A stretch of 64,000 nt of DNA from Eretmocerus hayati (GCA_029851415.1 CM056743.1:75413186-75477185), one strand, 5' to 3'; positions 23,501 through 35,941 are shown, counted from the first letter of the stretch. Numbers and translations: made by a program. Notes: generated from the letters alone by a model not told the origin.

Positions 23501-25254
23501 ATTTTGGGTGATCACGACACGCCCGCGACTGCTGGGGTGTGCTGGAGTCTCGGCAGATTGTCAGGGTGCACTCCAGCACCGTCAGCCTCCCCAGGAGTCC
23601 GGTCTGGCAAAGCCCGACGATGGCATACGCGCGCGCGAGGCTCTCGAGGTACGCGCGAGGGGATTCACTCACTTATTAAAAAGATCAAAACCGCTCACCG
23701 TTGAAATCCGACATCCTTAGATATTTCCACAATCGTTCTTCCAAAATTATTCCGGGCAATAGTAATTTCCAGGTCTCTGCCCTCCGGACAAAGAGGCCCT
23801 GGCCGCGTGGCCACTGCCACGGCTTGCGGCCGCTCGCACAAGCACGTGCGTCTATATCAAAGACTATCCAACGAGTGTCACAATGGCCGGCTTCCTGCCG
23901 GCAAAAGCTCTTCTTCTTCCTGAATAAATGAGACTCTCTGATTGGTCGACGGCAAAAATTCTGATTGGCTCTCAAAATCTGCGAAAAGCCAACATCGCCC
24001 TCTGGTGGCCGTGGCGCGGCAAATTATGAAATATGCACTCGAGCGCAAGGCAGCAACTCGGCAACAAGATACAAAATTCACGGCAGAAATCTACTTGATT
24101 GTGGGTACGGCACTGTTCTCTTGCCTCCACCACTTGCATATTCTATCTCACTCGCCCTCACGGCAAACATACGTAAACGTGGAGGCTCTGCGCAACTCGT
24201 TTTTACCACCACTCTTCGTAATTTTACTGCATACAATCAGGTACGCGAGTATATATACCTATATGTACTCGTCACGGCAATGCTGTACCTATATGTTTAC
24301 TCATCACGGCAGCGCTATACCTATATATAATATGGCATGCTCACGGCATGCTCACGGCATGCAAATATCCCCTCGTACACTGCCTAGGCAATCTCTCATA
24401 TACACACACACGCATAATGACCTGCATGTGGCGTCTGCATGCTGAATTTCCCACCCAGCAGGCGATGTCCGGGTATAATCAGGGTTCCGGGTCGGCAAAG
24501 TGTGGTATAACCTACCCTGAGGTAGTTATACCGGTCAGCAGCGCCCTCGCGCCGGCCGCAACAACATGGCAGTGTGTCGTCTGCGCGAACCCGCATGCAC
24601 ATCGTCATCATCGTCGTCGTCGTTCTCGGGGTCACCCGGGTGTCTAGGTATCGTCGCGTGTGCTTGCCCGGGTATGGGTAACACCCCTAGGTGCGTGCGC
24701 GATCGCGTGGGTGTCGGCAGCGGGCTGGTGCATCTAGAGTGCATGCAACAGGTGTTGCATGCACCAGAAACCTCACGCCAGCTGATCGCACGAATGTGAT
24801 GGGCTATGTGCGTATGGGGCAGCTGCCCGGATGGCAAATAGTCCTGGGACAACTTCCCCAGGTGCACGGCATCGTCAGCAAGATTCCCACATCATCTCGT
24901 CGTCGTCATCTCCTCAGCACCACGTTGGCACACCCGTGTCAGCAGTAGTGTTGTGGTTCTGGCGATAAGCGCGCAGCGTGTATGTTGCATGTGGGTGTGT
25001 GGTGCATAATTGTGATAAGTGCGACGAGTGCACTTATCATCGCGTGCACGTCTGCCGGGGGTGTGATATGGATGCAGCACGGTGCTCGCGGGCATCAGCT
25101 GTTACCATTTTTCCATTCCCGGCACGTCATGTGAATAAATGCACGCACTTGTGATACGCGACATACATGCGTGGAAAATACATGCGTGAATTACGCGCGC
25201 CCTCGCTAACCCGGGAGCGAGGGCCTCGGCAAGTTCTCCGCGTCCAGTCAGCCT
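20592..25254. other. Long non-coding leader of the LTR element, CGGCA-rich
   Basis: About 4.7 kb without a credible protein. The short word CGGCAA/CGGCAG recurs on the plus strand at intervals of roughly 30-200 bases (for example near 21345, 21395, 21516, 22117, 22857, 23152, 23350, 24062, 24168, 24278, 24308, 24495). In the element's sense this is TTGCCG/CTGCCG. The block at 23500-25090 is more GC-rich, with several frames of no recognisable content. Confidence 0.4.
22090..22800. repeat. Tandem array of ~40-bp sub-units in ~120-bp higher units
   Basis: Three alternating sub-units recur: 'gaaagtggcaaaagtccactgaaaaattttt', '..acggcaaaacacgttcagaaattttt' and '..agtgcctaaagtgcactcaaaaaattt', with a fourth 'cacggcaaaagtcgttca'. 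Each carries a small imperfect palindrome around GGCAAAA or GCCTAAA (AGTGGCAAAAGTCCACT, AAGTGCCTAAAGTGCACT). Five or so rounds are visible. It lies within the CGGCA-rich leader. Confidence 0.75.
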
Positions 25255-26377
25255 CCACGCTGGTAAAACTAAGGCAATCTTTTTCTCCTCTGAGAGGAAC
25301 ATCAAGGATCTGAAAAGGATGGATGTGCCAGGTGTTGAGATACAGGAGGGAGTTTTTGTCCCTTTCGGTGATACAGTCGTGAGTCTTGGTGTTGTATTGG
25401 ATAGTGAATTCTCGTGGGAACCGAAAATAAATCGAGTGACGAAGAAAGTCAACAGAGCCCTATACGGTTTGCGGTTTTTTAGGGCTTGCATCACCAGGAC
25501 TCTGCGAATTCGACTAGTCGAGGCATTAGTCCAACCCCACCTGGACTACTGCACGGTCGTATATCTTGACGCCACAGACGAACAGCGGCAACGGATACAA
25601 AGACTGAGCAATTCATTTGTTAGATACGTATATGATCTTAGGAAGGATGAGCACATCACTCCGTTCAGGGAGAGCTTGGACTGGCTGCGTACTGATTTGC
25701 GGCGAATGTACTTTGCAGGCATTATTATGTATAAGATCATGCACATGAGGGAACCTGGTTACCTGTCTGCAATGTTTACCAGGCACCAATCCGAGCGCCC
25801 AGTGCGGGAGATGCAAACGAGCAGGAACTCAAAGTGCCTAAAGTGAGACTGGAGTATGGAAGAAGATCTTTCCAAGTTCAGTGTGCTCATTTTTGGAACT
25901 TTCTCCCTTTGGGTATTCGGCAGATACAGAAAATTTCAGTCTCTAAGCAGGCTTTGAAAGAATTCATTCTATCGCAACTCTCCCAGAGGATTGACGTGAA
26001 CAAGAGACAATATTTCAATCTTTGATACGTCTGAGCTCTTCTCTTTGGTATTTCATTTTTATTCTTTCTAGATTGAATTGTTAAGTATATGTGACCTTCT
26101 GTCACTAGACTGAAGTACTCTGTGATATGTAATTGGGCTCCTGACTTTTAAAAAACTGTTTGAATTCTAGTTTATTTACACCTTTGTGTATTTCTCGTGC
26201 ACTCTGTGCAATATGACTTGTCACGAATTGTGATATACGTATGATAAATCCTTGACCAAATATATGAGAATCTATAATATATGTATTTCCGACGCGCGTC
26301 ATATGTAACCATATGCAATTGGATATTTTTTGTCTACGGACGAATAAAAAGGAATCAATCAATCAATCAATCAATCA
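25255..26377 (+). mobile_element. 5'-truncated non-LTR retrotransposon (LINE)
   Basis: The translation from 25255 starts inside the RT domain (HAGKTKAIFF, then the LGVVLDSEFSWEPKI thumb-like region) and runs through LVEALVQPHLDYC to the C-terminal YGRRSFQVQCAHFWNFLP, typical of LINE ORF2 C-termini. One frameshift occurs near 25835. After the stop at about 26025 there is a 340-base 3' UTR ending in (AATC)n at about 26352-26377. CAGCCT occurs on both sides (about 25246 and 26378), a possible target duplication. The clade cannot be fixed by eye. The polymerase active site is not included, so it is dead. Confidence 0.75.
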
Positions 26378-26549
26378 GCCTTGCACGGGCTCTGAAAAGC
26401 CAAAACAGCATCCTATGTCCCGGGCAGCCCACCCTGGGCTTCATCAGCTGATGTTGTTGTGGAGATGACCACCAGCCTCCTATAGACTGGTGGTCGCGGC
26501 TGACTCACATGTAAATCGGGTGGCCTGCCCTCAGGCATGCCTGTCTGGC
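26378..26549. other. Segment between LINE tail and right LTR-like repeat
   Basis: GC-rich, no gene. It contains an inverted pair ACCACCAGCC...GACTGGTGGTC (about 26468-26494) and ATCAGCTGAT. In the element's sense it immediately follows the right LTR-like repeat and should hold the primer-binding site, but no convincing TGG-initiated tRNA complement is seen. Confidence 0.35.
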
Positions 26550-26707
26550 ATCCATCTTCTTCAACATCGTCGTCATCTTGAGCAGCAGTACCTCAAAAAG
26601 AGACGTATTTTCAGTATAAATACGCGTTCAGAGGCTGCTGGCTCGAGACGCGACGAGAGAGATCTCTATACCCCACAAAACAGCTGTGACGGTTTTTCAC
26701 CGTCACA
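26550..26707 (-). repeat. LTR-like direct repeat, right (5' side)
   Basis: It matches 10819-10974 with a handful of differences (including CATCATCG versus CGTCATCT and AATACGG versus AAAACAG). On the minus strand it starts TGTGACGGTGAAAAACCGTC, a 23-base inverted repeat at 26685-26707, and has the same TATA-like word. Confidence 0.6.
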
Positions 26708-26755
26708 TCTGATTGCAAAAATCACTGTTCCCTATTTTCAAATAGCACGAAAGCA

Positions 26756-28140
26756 CCCTACTAGAAATTTTAACATACGATCGTGCGCACGATCGTACAT
26801 GCGAACGTGTGTGAGATCGTGCATACGATCGTGCTCTTTAGTTTTGGTGACGAGCGTGCCACGATCGTGGTAACGATCGTACCACGATCGTGGTAACGAT
26901 CGTACCACGATCGTGATAACGATCGAGCACGCGATCGTGCGTACGATCGTGTACGCGATCGTGACACGACGTCTCGTGGCGACGAGGTCGGATCGACACT
27001 CGGCCTGCCGCGGGAGATCGTGCGTGCGATCGTGCATACGATCGGCCACACGATCATGATAACGATCGGGCATGCGATCGTGTATACGATCGGGTACACG
27101 ATCGGGACACGACGTCTCGTGGCGACGAGGACGGATCGTCACTAGGCCTGCCGCGCGAGATCGTGCGTACGATCGTGCATACGATCGACCACAGGATCGT
27201 GATAACGATCGAGCATGCGATCGTGTATACGATCGTGTATACGATCGGGTACACGACACGACGTCTCGTGGCGACCAGGTCGGATCGACACTCGGCCTGC
27301 CGCGCGAGATCGTGCGTACGATCGTGATAACGATCGGGCTTGCGATCGTGTATACGAACGGATACACGACCGTAATAGCGATCGTGCGTACGATCGTGTA
27401 CACGATCGTGACACGACGTCTCGTGGCGACGAGGTCGGATCGACGCTCGGCCTGCCGCGCGAGATCGTGCATACGATCATGCATACGATCGGCCACAGGA
27501 TCGTGATAACGATCGAGCATGCGATCGTGTATACGATCGTGTATACGATCGGGTACACGACACGACGTCTCGTGGCGACCAGGTCGGATCGACACTCGGC
27601 CTGCCGCGCGAGATCGTGCAAACGATCGGCCACACGATCGTGATGACGATCGAGCATGCTATCGGGTACACGATCGGGTCTACGATCGTGTACACGATCG
27701 TGACACGACGTCTCGTGGCGACGAGGTCGGATCGACACTCGGCCCGCCGCGCGAGATCGTGCGTACGATCATGCATACGATTGGCAAGACGATCGAGATC
27801 AAGATCGAGCATGCGATCGTGTATACGATTGGGTACACAATCGTGATATTGATCGTGCGTACGATCGTGACATAACGTCTCGCAGCAACGAGGTTGGATC
27901 GACACTCGGCCATTCGCGTGACTTCGTGCGTACGAACTTGCATAAGATCGTGCTCACGATCGTGCATACGATCAATTTCACGATCGCAGATACGATCGTG
28001 CGTATAGTCGAAACATAGTCCGCCACCGTGGCATGGCGTCACCTGGTGGCGAAGGGAGAACGACGTTGTACCTGTAATGCGATCGGGTACACAATCAGGG
28101 ACGCGAACGGGCATACGATCAAGCTGTATTACTATATCAA
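26756..28140 (-). repeat. 12-bp-word array, left arm of complete foldback
   Basis: Read on the minus strand, the same words and the same GGCCGAGTGTCGATCC anchor occur as in 9465-10818. Here anchors appear about seven times, with variants such as a CGGATCGTCACTAGGCC form near 27140. The innermost part (27880-28140) is the most diverged, and the outer part the most regular. Confidence 0.9.
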
Positions 28141-28344
28141 TATCACTATATAATCATAAGCTATGGTTATTCAGCTTCATGTTAATACAGTTCAAAGAAA
28201 ATGCTGAGCATACATAAATGTGCATATCATAGCCACATGAATATGCCTCTTGATACTAACTCATGCATAAGAAAGGCAGGTCACATATGATGTACTATCT
28301 ATTTCATCACCTATGGATCCTATTCCCTTGCTGATGCTTCGCTC

Positions 28345-28413
<69 letters not shown>

Positions 28414-30514
28414 GATATTTGAGAATATAGAGAATTAGAATGAACATGGATTGAGGTTTACCGTTGGTGCACAAAGTTTCCATCAAAAGTTGATGAGCAT
28501 ACATCACCTACAACTCTAATTCCCCAAGCTTGTATGTACAAGTGCTGATCAGCACTGGATGAAATCCTTGTGCACCAATAGGAAACCACAGTGAATGCGT
28601 TCAGGATTCGTATGCCCTTCATTATATGAATCAAAGCGTATTAGCAACAGAATGAGGTCCATGAATGACAAAGATAAATAGTACATCATGAGCGACCTGC
28701 CTCTTCTATGCATATATTAGTATCAAGAGGCATATACGTGAGGCTATGACATGTACATCCATGTATGCTCAGCATGTTTTATGAACTGTTCTAATCTTAA
28801 GCTGAATTACCATAAATCATGATGATCAAGTCATTCAGCTCAAGATCAGAGCAGTTTATAGGAAATGCTGAGCATACTTGAATGTGAATATTATAGCCGC
28901 ATGAATATGGCTCTTTATGTTACATATGCATAGAAAAGGCAGTTTACTCATGATGTTCTATTCATTTCCATCATGTATGGATTCCATCTCCTTGCTAATG
29001 CTCTGTTTCCATATGTATATCCCAAGACATAGGGAATTTTGATGCAAGGACTGTCGTTTTCTATTGGTTCATGAAGTTTCCATCAAGTGTTGGTGAGCAT
29101 ACATCACTGGCAACCCTAATTCTCCAAGTATGCATGTGCAAGTGCTAATCTGCACTTGATGGAAGCTTTGTGCACCAATGAGTTAGTATCAAGAGGCATA
29201 TTTATGTGGCTGTAATATGCACGTTGATGTATCCTCAGCATTCTCTATGGAGTGTCCTAATTCTGAGCTGAGACAGTTCATCGTCATATGCTATAGTAAG
29301 TCGGCTTAAGATGAGGATAAGTCATGGAACATGCTAAGCATACATAAATGCGCCTGTCATAGCCACATGAATATGCCTCTTGATGCTAACATATGCATGG
29401 AGAAGGCACGTCATTCATGATGTACTATTCATCGCCGTCATTCATGGATCTAATCCTCTTGCTAATGCGCTGTTCTGATCCATATAACCAAGACTAGGCA
29501 TCTTGAACGCATCCACTGTAGTTTGCTATTGGTGCACAAAGTTTCCATCGAGTGCTGATTAGCACTTGCACATGCAAGCTTGGAGAATTAGGGTTGCCAG
29601 TGATGTATGCTCATCAACACTTGATGAAAACTTCATGCACCAATGACAAACCACAGTCCTTGCATCGAAATTCCCTATATCTTGGGATATTCATATGGAA
29701 GCAGATCGTTAGCAAGGAGATGATATCCATACAGGATGGAAAAAAGTACATAATGGGTGACCTGCCTTTCCTATGCATATGTTAACATCGAGAGGCATAT
29801 TTATGTGGCTATAATATTCACATTCAAGTATGCTCAGCATTTCATATGGACTGTTCGGATCTTGAGCTGAATCACTTCATTATCATGAGTTTTAGTAATT
29901 CAGCTTGAGATTATAACAGTGGATAGAACATGCTGAGCATACATGGATGTGCATGTCACAGCCACATGGATATGCCTCTTGATACTAACATATGCATATA
30001 AGAGACAGGTCGCTCATGATGTACTATTTATCTTTGTCATTTATGGATCTCATTCTCTTGCTAATGCGCTGCTCTGATTCATAAAAACAATGTCATAGGA
30101 ATCTTAAACGCATCCACTGTGGTTTGCTATTGGTGCAAGAAGCTTTCATCCAGTGCTGATCAGCACTTGTACATACAAGCTTGGGGAATTCGCATTGTAG
30201 GTAATAAATGCTCATCAACACTTGATGGGAACTCTGTGCGTCAATGGCCAACCTCAATCCATGTGTTCCAGCTCTCTATATCCTTGAATATATTTATGAG
30301 AGCGAAACATTGACAAGGAAATAGAATCCAGACGTGATAAAATAAATAGTACATCATCAGTTACCTGCCTTCTTCATGCATGAGTTAGTATCAAGAGGCA
30401 TATTCATGTGGCTATGATATGCACATTTAAGTATGCTCAGCATTTTCTATGAACTGTGTTAATTTGAAGCTGAACAACCATAGCTTATGATGATGAAGTG
30501 ATATTAATATAGAA
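28141..30514. repeat. Foldback core: alternating inverted ~600-bp units
   Basis: The phrase GCCTCTTGATACTAAC and its complement alternate through the core (about 28246, 28723, 28911, 29182, 29374, 29790, 29976, 30380), each with a conserved CATGCATA...AAGGCAGGTC side and a GCTGAGCATAC side. Each unit is an imperfect palindrome, so the core folds on itself independently of the arms. A (TA)n(TG)n microsatellite sits at 28345-28413. The frames in it, such as 29552-29785, have counterparts in the other units but no recognisable protein. Confidence 0.8.
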
Positions 30515-32183
30515 ATATAGTTCGATCGTGTGCCCGTTCGCATCCCCTATCGTGTACCCGATCGTATAGCACAGGTACAACTTCGGTCTCCCAACGTCAC
30601 GAGGAGAGTGCTAGCATGTGGCGGACCATGTATCGACACTATGCACGATCGTATCCGTGATCGTGAGTTGGATCATATGCACGATCGTATGCTCGATCGA
30701 GAGCACAATTGGATGCATGATCTTACGCACGATGTCACGCGACAGGCCGAGTGTCAATCTGACCTTGTCGCTACGAGACGTCATCTCACGATCGCACTCT
30801 CGATCCTCATCACGATCGTGTGCACGATCGTGTGGCCGATCGTATGCGTGATCGTACGCATGATCTCACGCGATAGGCCAAGTGTCTAATCAACCTCATC
30901 GCTACGAGGCGTCATGTCACGATCGTACGAAAGATCGTACGCACGATCGCTCTCAATATCGTGTACCCGATCGTATATACGATCGCATGCTCGATCGTTA
31001 TCACGATCGTATGCTCGATCGTTATCACGATCGTATGCACGATCTCGTGTCCGATCGTATGCATGATCGTACGCTTGAACTCGCGCGACATGCCGAGTGT
31101 CATTCCGACCTTGTTGCCACGAGACGTCGTTTCACGATCGTTATCACGATCGTGAAAACGTTATCACGATCGTGTGCGTAATCGTACGCAAGATCTCGCG
31201 TGACAGGCCGAGTGTCACTCCGACCTCGTCGCCACGAGTCGTCGTGTCACGATCGCGTACACGATCGTACGCACGATCGCTATCATGGCCGTGTACCCGA
31301 TCGTATACACGATCGCATGCTCGATCGTTATCACGATCGTACGCACGATCTCCCGCGGCAGGCCGAGTGTCGATCCGACCTCGTCGCCACGAGACGTCGC
31401 GTCACGATCGTTGTTACGATGGTAAGCACGATCGTGTGGCCGATCGTGTGCGTAATCGTACGCACTATCTCGCGTGACAGGCCGAGTGTCACTCCGACCT
31501 CGCCGCCACGAGTCGTCGTGTCACGATCGCGTACACGATCGTACGCACGATCGCTATCACGGTCGTGTACCCGATCCTATACACGATCGTACGCACGATC
31601 TCCCGCGGCAGGCCGAGTGTCGATCCGACCTCGTCGCCACGAGACGTCGTATCACGATCGTTGTTACGATGGTAAGCACGATCGTGTGGCCGATCGTGTG
31701 CGTAATCGTACGCACTATCTCGCGTGACAGGCCGAGTGTCACTCTGACCTCGTCGCCACGAGTCGTCGTGTCACGATCGCGTACACGATCGTACGCACGA
31801 TCGCTATCACGGTCGTGTACCCGATCGTACACACGATCGCATGCTCGATTGTTGTTTCGTTGGTAAGCACAATCGTGTGGCCGATCATATGCACGATCGT
31901 ACGCACGATCTCGCGTGGCAGGCTGAGTGTCGATCCAACCTCGTCGCCACGAGCCGTCGTGTCACGATCGTGTACACGATTGTATACCCGATCGTATACC
32001 CGATAGCATGCTCGATCGTTATCAGGATCGTGGCACGATCGTTACCACGATCGTGGCACGATCGTCACCGGAACTAAAGAGCACGGTCGTGCACACGATC
32101 GTGTGTACGATCGTATGTACGATCTCACACACGTTCAGCTGTACGATCGTGCGCATGATCGTATGTTTAAATTTTCAGTAGGG
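30515..32183 (+). repeat. 12-bp-word array, right arm of complete foldback
   Basis: Anchors (…GAGTGTC…CGTCGTGTCAC) recur at about 30746, 30877, 31094, 31208, 31367, 31484, 31616, 31733 and 31926. A larger duplication of roughly 250 bp is evident at 31200-31475 versus 31475-31740. This arm is not the exact mirror of the left arm: word number and order differ, so the two arms have evolved by independent gain and loss of words. Confidence 0.9.
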
Positions 32184-34010
32184 ATATCTGTCTATATCAA
32201 TTAATTCATGAATCTTTTATCAATGAAAAAAAAAATCATGTACAGTTCTCTTTCCATACACTCCAACGTAATTCCCTATGAACCAATCGATCAAGAATGG
32301 CGGAATGGACATTTCATGAGGTCACCTCAACTTCCCTTATACAGTCTTTTCAGAAGCTAATTCTAAAAATTCCGCATAATTTTCAGGAAATGTCGACATT
32401 TTTTTCGAAGACTCGGTAATCGAGAACATTTCCATAGATTGAGCTATGAATCTTTCCAGCACGTTTTTGCATGGTCCTCCACTCTCACATGAATTTCAGA
32501 GAGATCGGTCGGAAGGATGAGGAGAAATCGTGGACGAAATATCATAGAATTCATTTCGCGACAACAGATTTTCCCAGGCACCAACTCCACCTATATCAAT
32601 AAAATTCTGGTATGCAGGAGTTAATCGACACTGATGAATACCAGAATCTAATCAAGATCCATAATGAAAACACTTCGATATAATACTCATTAGATCTAAA
32701 ATCTTCATCAAAAGTAAAAATGTTGTAGCCACCTTGTGTTGCATAGCAGTAGATCTCCGTTCCTCCACCAATTTGAATTTTTCTGTCATTGTACTACATA
32801 TGTATGTACACTCACCGTCCCTCACTTACTGACAATAATACACACACTCACACACACACAAACATTTGCTCGTTCGATCCGGAACAGTTAACCACAGCAA
32901 AATTTACATACTTGCGTCTTTTCCATAATGAGTTAACCTTCTCAACGCCTTGAATATTTTGCTGGCTCAACCTTCACTCTCCAATCATTTCATTCCAACC
33001 GAATTCGTTCCTGAAGAGGCACTCATTTTGATCTAAACGTGTCCACTTCTGAAAAATCCCTGGATAATTCCACTACAGTATTTTCCGCTTAATGTGTCAC
33101 GGATAATAAAATCATTCGTTTATTGTGATTAGAACTGCTGGTCCCGACCCGCTTGTATATTGACCAACGTAAAATTCATCGGATTCTGTGCTCAGAATTT
33201 CGGTTGATGGGATCACGCCAAGTCCACTTCGCGAGTTAGTCTGAATATTTACAAAGCAAGGAAGGCGTTCTATTGACGATATATTCACACCATCTACACT
33301 AGTATACATGTAGTGTCTTTCCGTCTCAGTCTTTGTCCGATCGCGACTCTGTTCTAAACGTTTGCCAAAACGAGCAAGCGAGCCGATCTCAGTGTCAGAG
33401 AAAGATTGCAACTGTTCGCAAGATATGTTATTTTACCAAAAGCCACGAGTCAGCGGGATGCTGCGTTACAGCTTGCGATTCCCCAATTTTCGCTCAGTAA
33501 GCTATTGAAGTCGAGAAAAGAAATCGAGAGTGATGCATTGGATATTTGAGCTCTATGATCAATATGAAAATTTTATTGATAATATGCTTTCTCAAAATCA
33601 AAAGCAATGAAAAATACACGACTTTTTTTTCTAAATAAGATAGCGCAGATGATTTTTCGTGTTTTGTTGACGATTGTACAGAATGCCAATATTTCACATC
33701 TTAGCTATACTTTCATAATTGACGTGAATTGATGATACTATACCTTGTCCGGGTATTAGAATCATCCGCTTATTAGAATCAAAGTTTCTTGTTCTGATGT
33801 GACCACATTCAGCGGAAAGTACTGTATCTCTATCTTAGTAGAGATGTGACCAATTTTTTTGGCCACCCATGGAATATATAGATGTAGTGATAATGTGATT
33901 GAATTAGACTTGACCGGTTTCTGGCTAAAAAAAGCTCCCAATTCTTACCAGGGTACCATATCGCAGATAACCCCTTACCTGTCGAAGTAAGTATATCGAT
34001 TAATATTCAA
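32184..34010. other. No gene seen
   Basis: AT-rich, with only short frames (maximum 99 codons at 33112-33411, no motif). A CACACA-rich patch occurs at 32842-32861. Nothing else recognisable. Confidence 0.4.
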
Positions 34011-34863
34011 CTAGCGTAATGCCTCGCGTTGCTCGGCTTGTAAATGCTCCAGGGAGGCATATTGAACTCTGAAGATGTTCTTATGGATCGAAGAAGAGAC
34101 TTGATTTCCATTCGAATTCAATGGTTGAATAATCTATGTTTCGAAACTTCTTCTGGTTTGCACAATGTGATCTTCCAAATCTAACAACCAGACTTTCCAG
34201 TTTTGTTTGAGAAAAATGTTCAAATTCGATGAGATTTGAGTTCAGTTATTATTTGGGACTGTTGCTCATCTCTGTAATGGTTTCAGATTTGTTGCTGACG
34301 AGGAATTCTTGAATGTTATTTTGAAGTTGGACAATTAAACCTTACTTTCGAGCATTTGCGTATCGTTTGAAATTCATTCGGATAAGAAATGACCCATTCA
34401 TTTCATTTCGATCACACAATATTCCGACGAATTGGATGAGTTGAAACTTATGGGAAAATTTAGAACACAGATATAATCGAGACGAGTTGAAACTTATGGG
34501 AAAATTTAGAACACAGATATAATCGTGAAGTGAGATGACGTACAATCAATTACACCGTCAAACAATATTGAAGGATCAGAACGCCTGTCTCTATGAACAA
34601 TCTTCGAATAATGTTACACGAATAATTGTACTTGGATCTCATCGAAGTTGGACAGTCAATTACATCTCAACAGAATTTGACAGACTGATTATTAGATTCG
34701 AGAGATCACATTGTGCGAATAGGAAAAGTTTGTAGGACATCCATGATCAACAACTAAATTCTGATGAATATTCAGTCTTGACTCGATTCACGGAAAAATT
34801 TCCAGAATTCAATACGCTTCTCAGGAGCATTTACAAGCCTAGCAACGCGAGACATTATCCTAG
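34011..34863. repeat. Foldback MITE (~850 bp)
   Basis: The left end CTAGCGTAATGCCTCGCG and the reverse complement of the right end, CTAGGATAATGTCTCGCG, match, and similarity continues inward (GGCTTGTAAATGCTCC; later GCACAATGTGATC versus GATCACATTGTGC). The two arms meet near 34435, so the whole element is a large imperfect palindrome. At the centre a 44-base segment (GAGTTGAAACTTATGGGAAA...) is tandemly duplicated at about 34438-34525. There is no coding capacity. Confidence 0.7.
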
Positions 34864-34924
34864 TCTTGAAATAAATTAATTCGCACTGAAAAATCTAGAT
34901 CTCCAAAAAATAAACATGGAGACG

Positions 34925-35941
34925 AAAGCAGAAAGCTCGCACGCTGCGCATCCGCTGCGCCACGCAGACGCCGTACATACGTTAATGGAGACGCAGCCAA
35001 TGTCAGACATGCAGACGCCACTTCGGTCACGCTCATCCAGCCGCGCTCCTCTACGAAGAAGACATAGACAAGGGCTTGATAGGCGCCATCAATTTTTCCC
35101 GTGCATCGGATGGGAGCGGAACGAGGCAGACATACAGACGCCAACCTGACTGCGCTCACTCATCTGCGTGCCTCTATAGTGAAGGAATGAACGCGTGTCT
35201 GCTGCGAGCCATCAGTTTTCCCCGTACATCAGACGGGGGCGGAACGAGGCTTACTTGTAGACGCCAACTTGTCTGCGCACACTCAGCCACAAGCTTCTAT
35301 GGCAAAGAGATAGACGCGTACCCGCTGCTCATCACCAGTCTGCCCTATACATCAGACGGGAGCGGAGCGATGCCAGACATACAGACGCCACTTCGCACGC
35401 ACTCAGTCAGCCGCGCGCCTCTGCGAAGCAGACATACACGAAGTTTGCTGAGTGCCGTCAGTTTTTCTCGGGCATCGTACGGGAGTGGAATGAAGCCAAA
35501 GAACAGGTGGCCACCAGGACTGGCTCACTTCACCACGGGCTCCTACTTCGAAGATATAAACGAGTGCTTGGTGCTCGCCATCAGTCTTACCGGTCCAATA
35601 GCAGACGTGCAAACGGCAACATGGTCACGAACATCGAGCCGAGCGCTTCTACAAAGAAGACATCTGCGCGTGCTTGCTGCTCGCCATCAGTCTCCTCCGG
35701 GTATCGGACGGAAGCGGAGCGAGGCAGAACTGCAGACGCCAACTTGTCTGCGCACACTCAGCCACGAGCTTCTATAGCAAAGAGATAGACGCACACCCGC
35801 TGCTCGCCATCAGTCTTCCGCGTACATCAGACGGGAGCGGAGCGATGCCAGACACGCAGATGCCGCTTTGGACGCTCTCATCCAGCCGCGCGCCTTTACG
35901 GAGAAGACATCATCACCGAGTGCAGTTGAACGATCACAGAA
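34925..35941. repeat. ~124-bp minisatellite (about eight units)
   Basis: The phrase CATCAGACGGGAGCGGAGCG or a variant recurs at about 35101, 35228, 35350, 35473, 35700 and 35825, about 122-127 bases apart, each with a preceding GCTCGCCATCAGT and a following CAGACGCCA..TG.GC.CACTCA. The repeat is near 41 codons long, so a 233-codon frame (35076-35777) survives through it. Frames on both strands are equally open, which argues against coding. Another unit lies at 37463-37612. Confidence 0.8.

Larger units (their letters stand above)
10819..26707 (-). mobile_element. Non-autonomous Ty3/gypsy-type LTR element (gag-only)
   Basis: Direct repeats of about 156-158 bp (10819-10974 and 26550-26707) begin, on the minus strand, with TGTGACGG and a short inverted repeat. 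Just upstream of the left repeat on the minus strand is GGGGGAAA, as expected for a polypurine tract beside a 3' LTR. Inside, all recognisable coding sequence is on the minus strand: a Ser-rich region, W-EPERLCEGM repeats, a retropepsin-like domain, an Arg/Asp-rich region and a Gag capsid domain. No reverse transcriptase, RNase H or integrase is visible between the repeats. The body also holds a foldback Penelope-like insertion and a LINE fragment. LTR limits on the internal side are uncertain because the left repeat is cut by the foldback element. Confidence 0.55.
26756..32183. mobile_element. Foldback (FB-like) element, complete copy
   Basis: The ends are inverted: CCCTACTAGAAATTTTAAC at 26756 and, on the minus strand from 32183, CCCTACTGAAAATTTAAAC. 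Left arm 26756-28140 and right arm about 30515-32183 are both 12-bp-word arrays in opposite orientation; the 2.4-kb core between them consists of alternating inverted units. Total length is 5428 bp. Nothing in it encodes a transposase. I see no clean target duplication (GCA on the left, ATA on the right). It lies 48 bases from the LTR-like repeat and in opposite orientation to the copy at 6985-10818. Confidence 0.8.

Noticed and set aside
24348..25095. Several overlapping 80-110 codon frames in GC-rich leader
   Set aside because: They overlap on both strands, show no motif, and are explained by low stop density in GC-rich sequence.
30515..32183. Possible CRISPR array (short repeats separated by variable pieces)
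   Set aside because: Repeats are 12-base words without unique spacers, lie in an arthropod-type genome with retroelements, and form inverted arms.
26741..32200. Target duplication flanking the complete foldback element
   Set aside because: GCA on the left and ATA on the right do not match at any length up to 8 bases.
35076..35777. 233-codon frame in the minisatellite as a gene
   Set aside because: The period is about 41 codons and frames on both strands are open; no recognisable domain.
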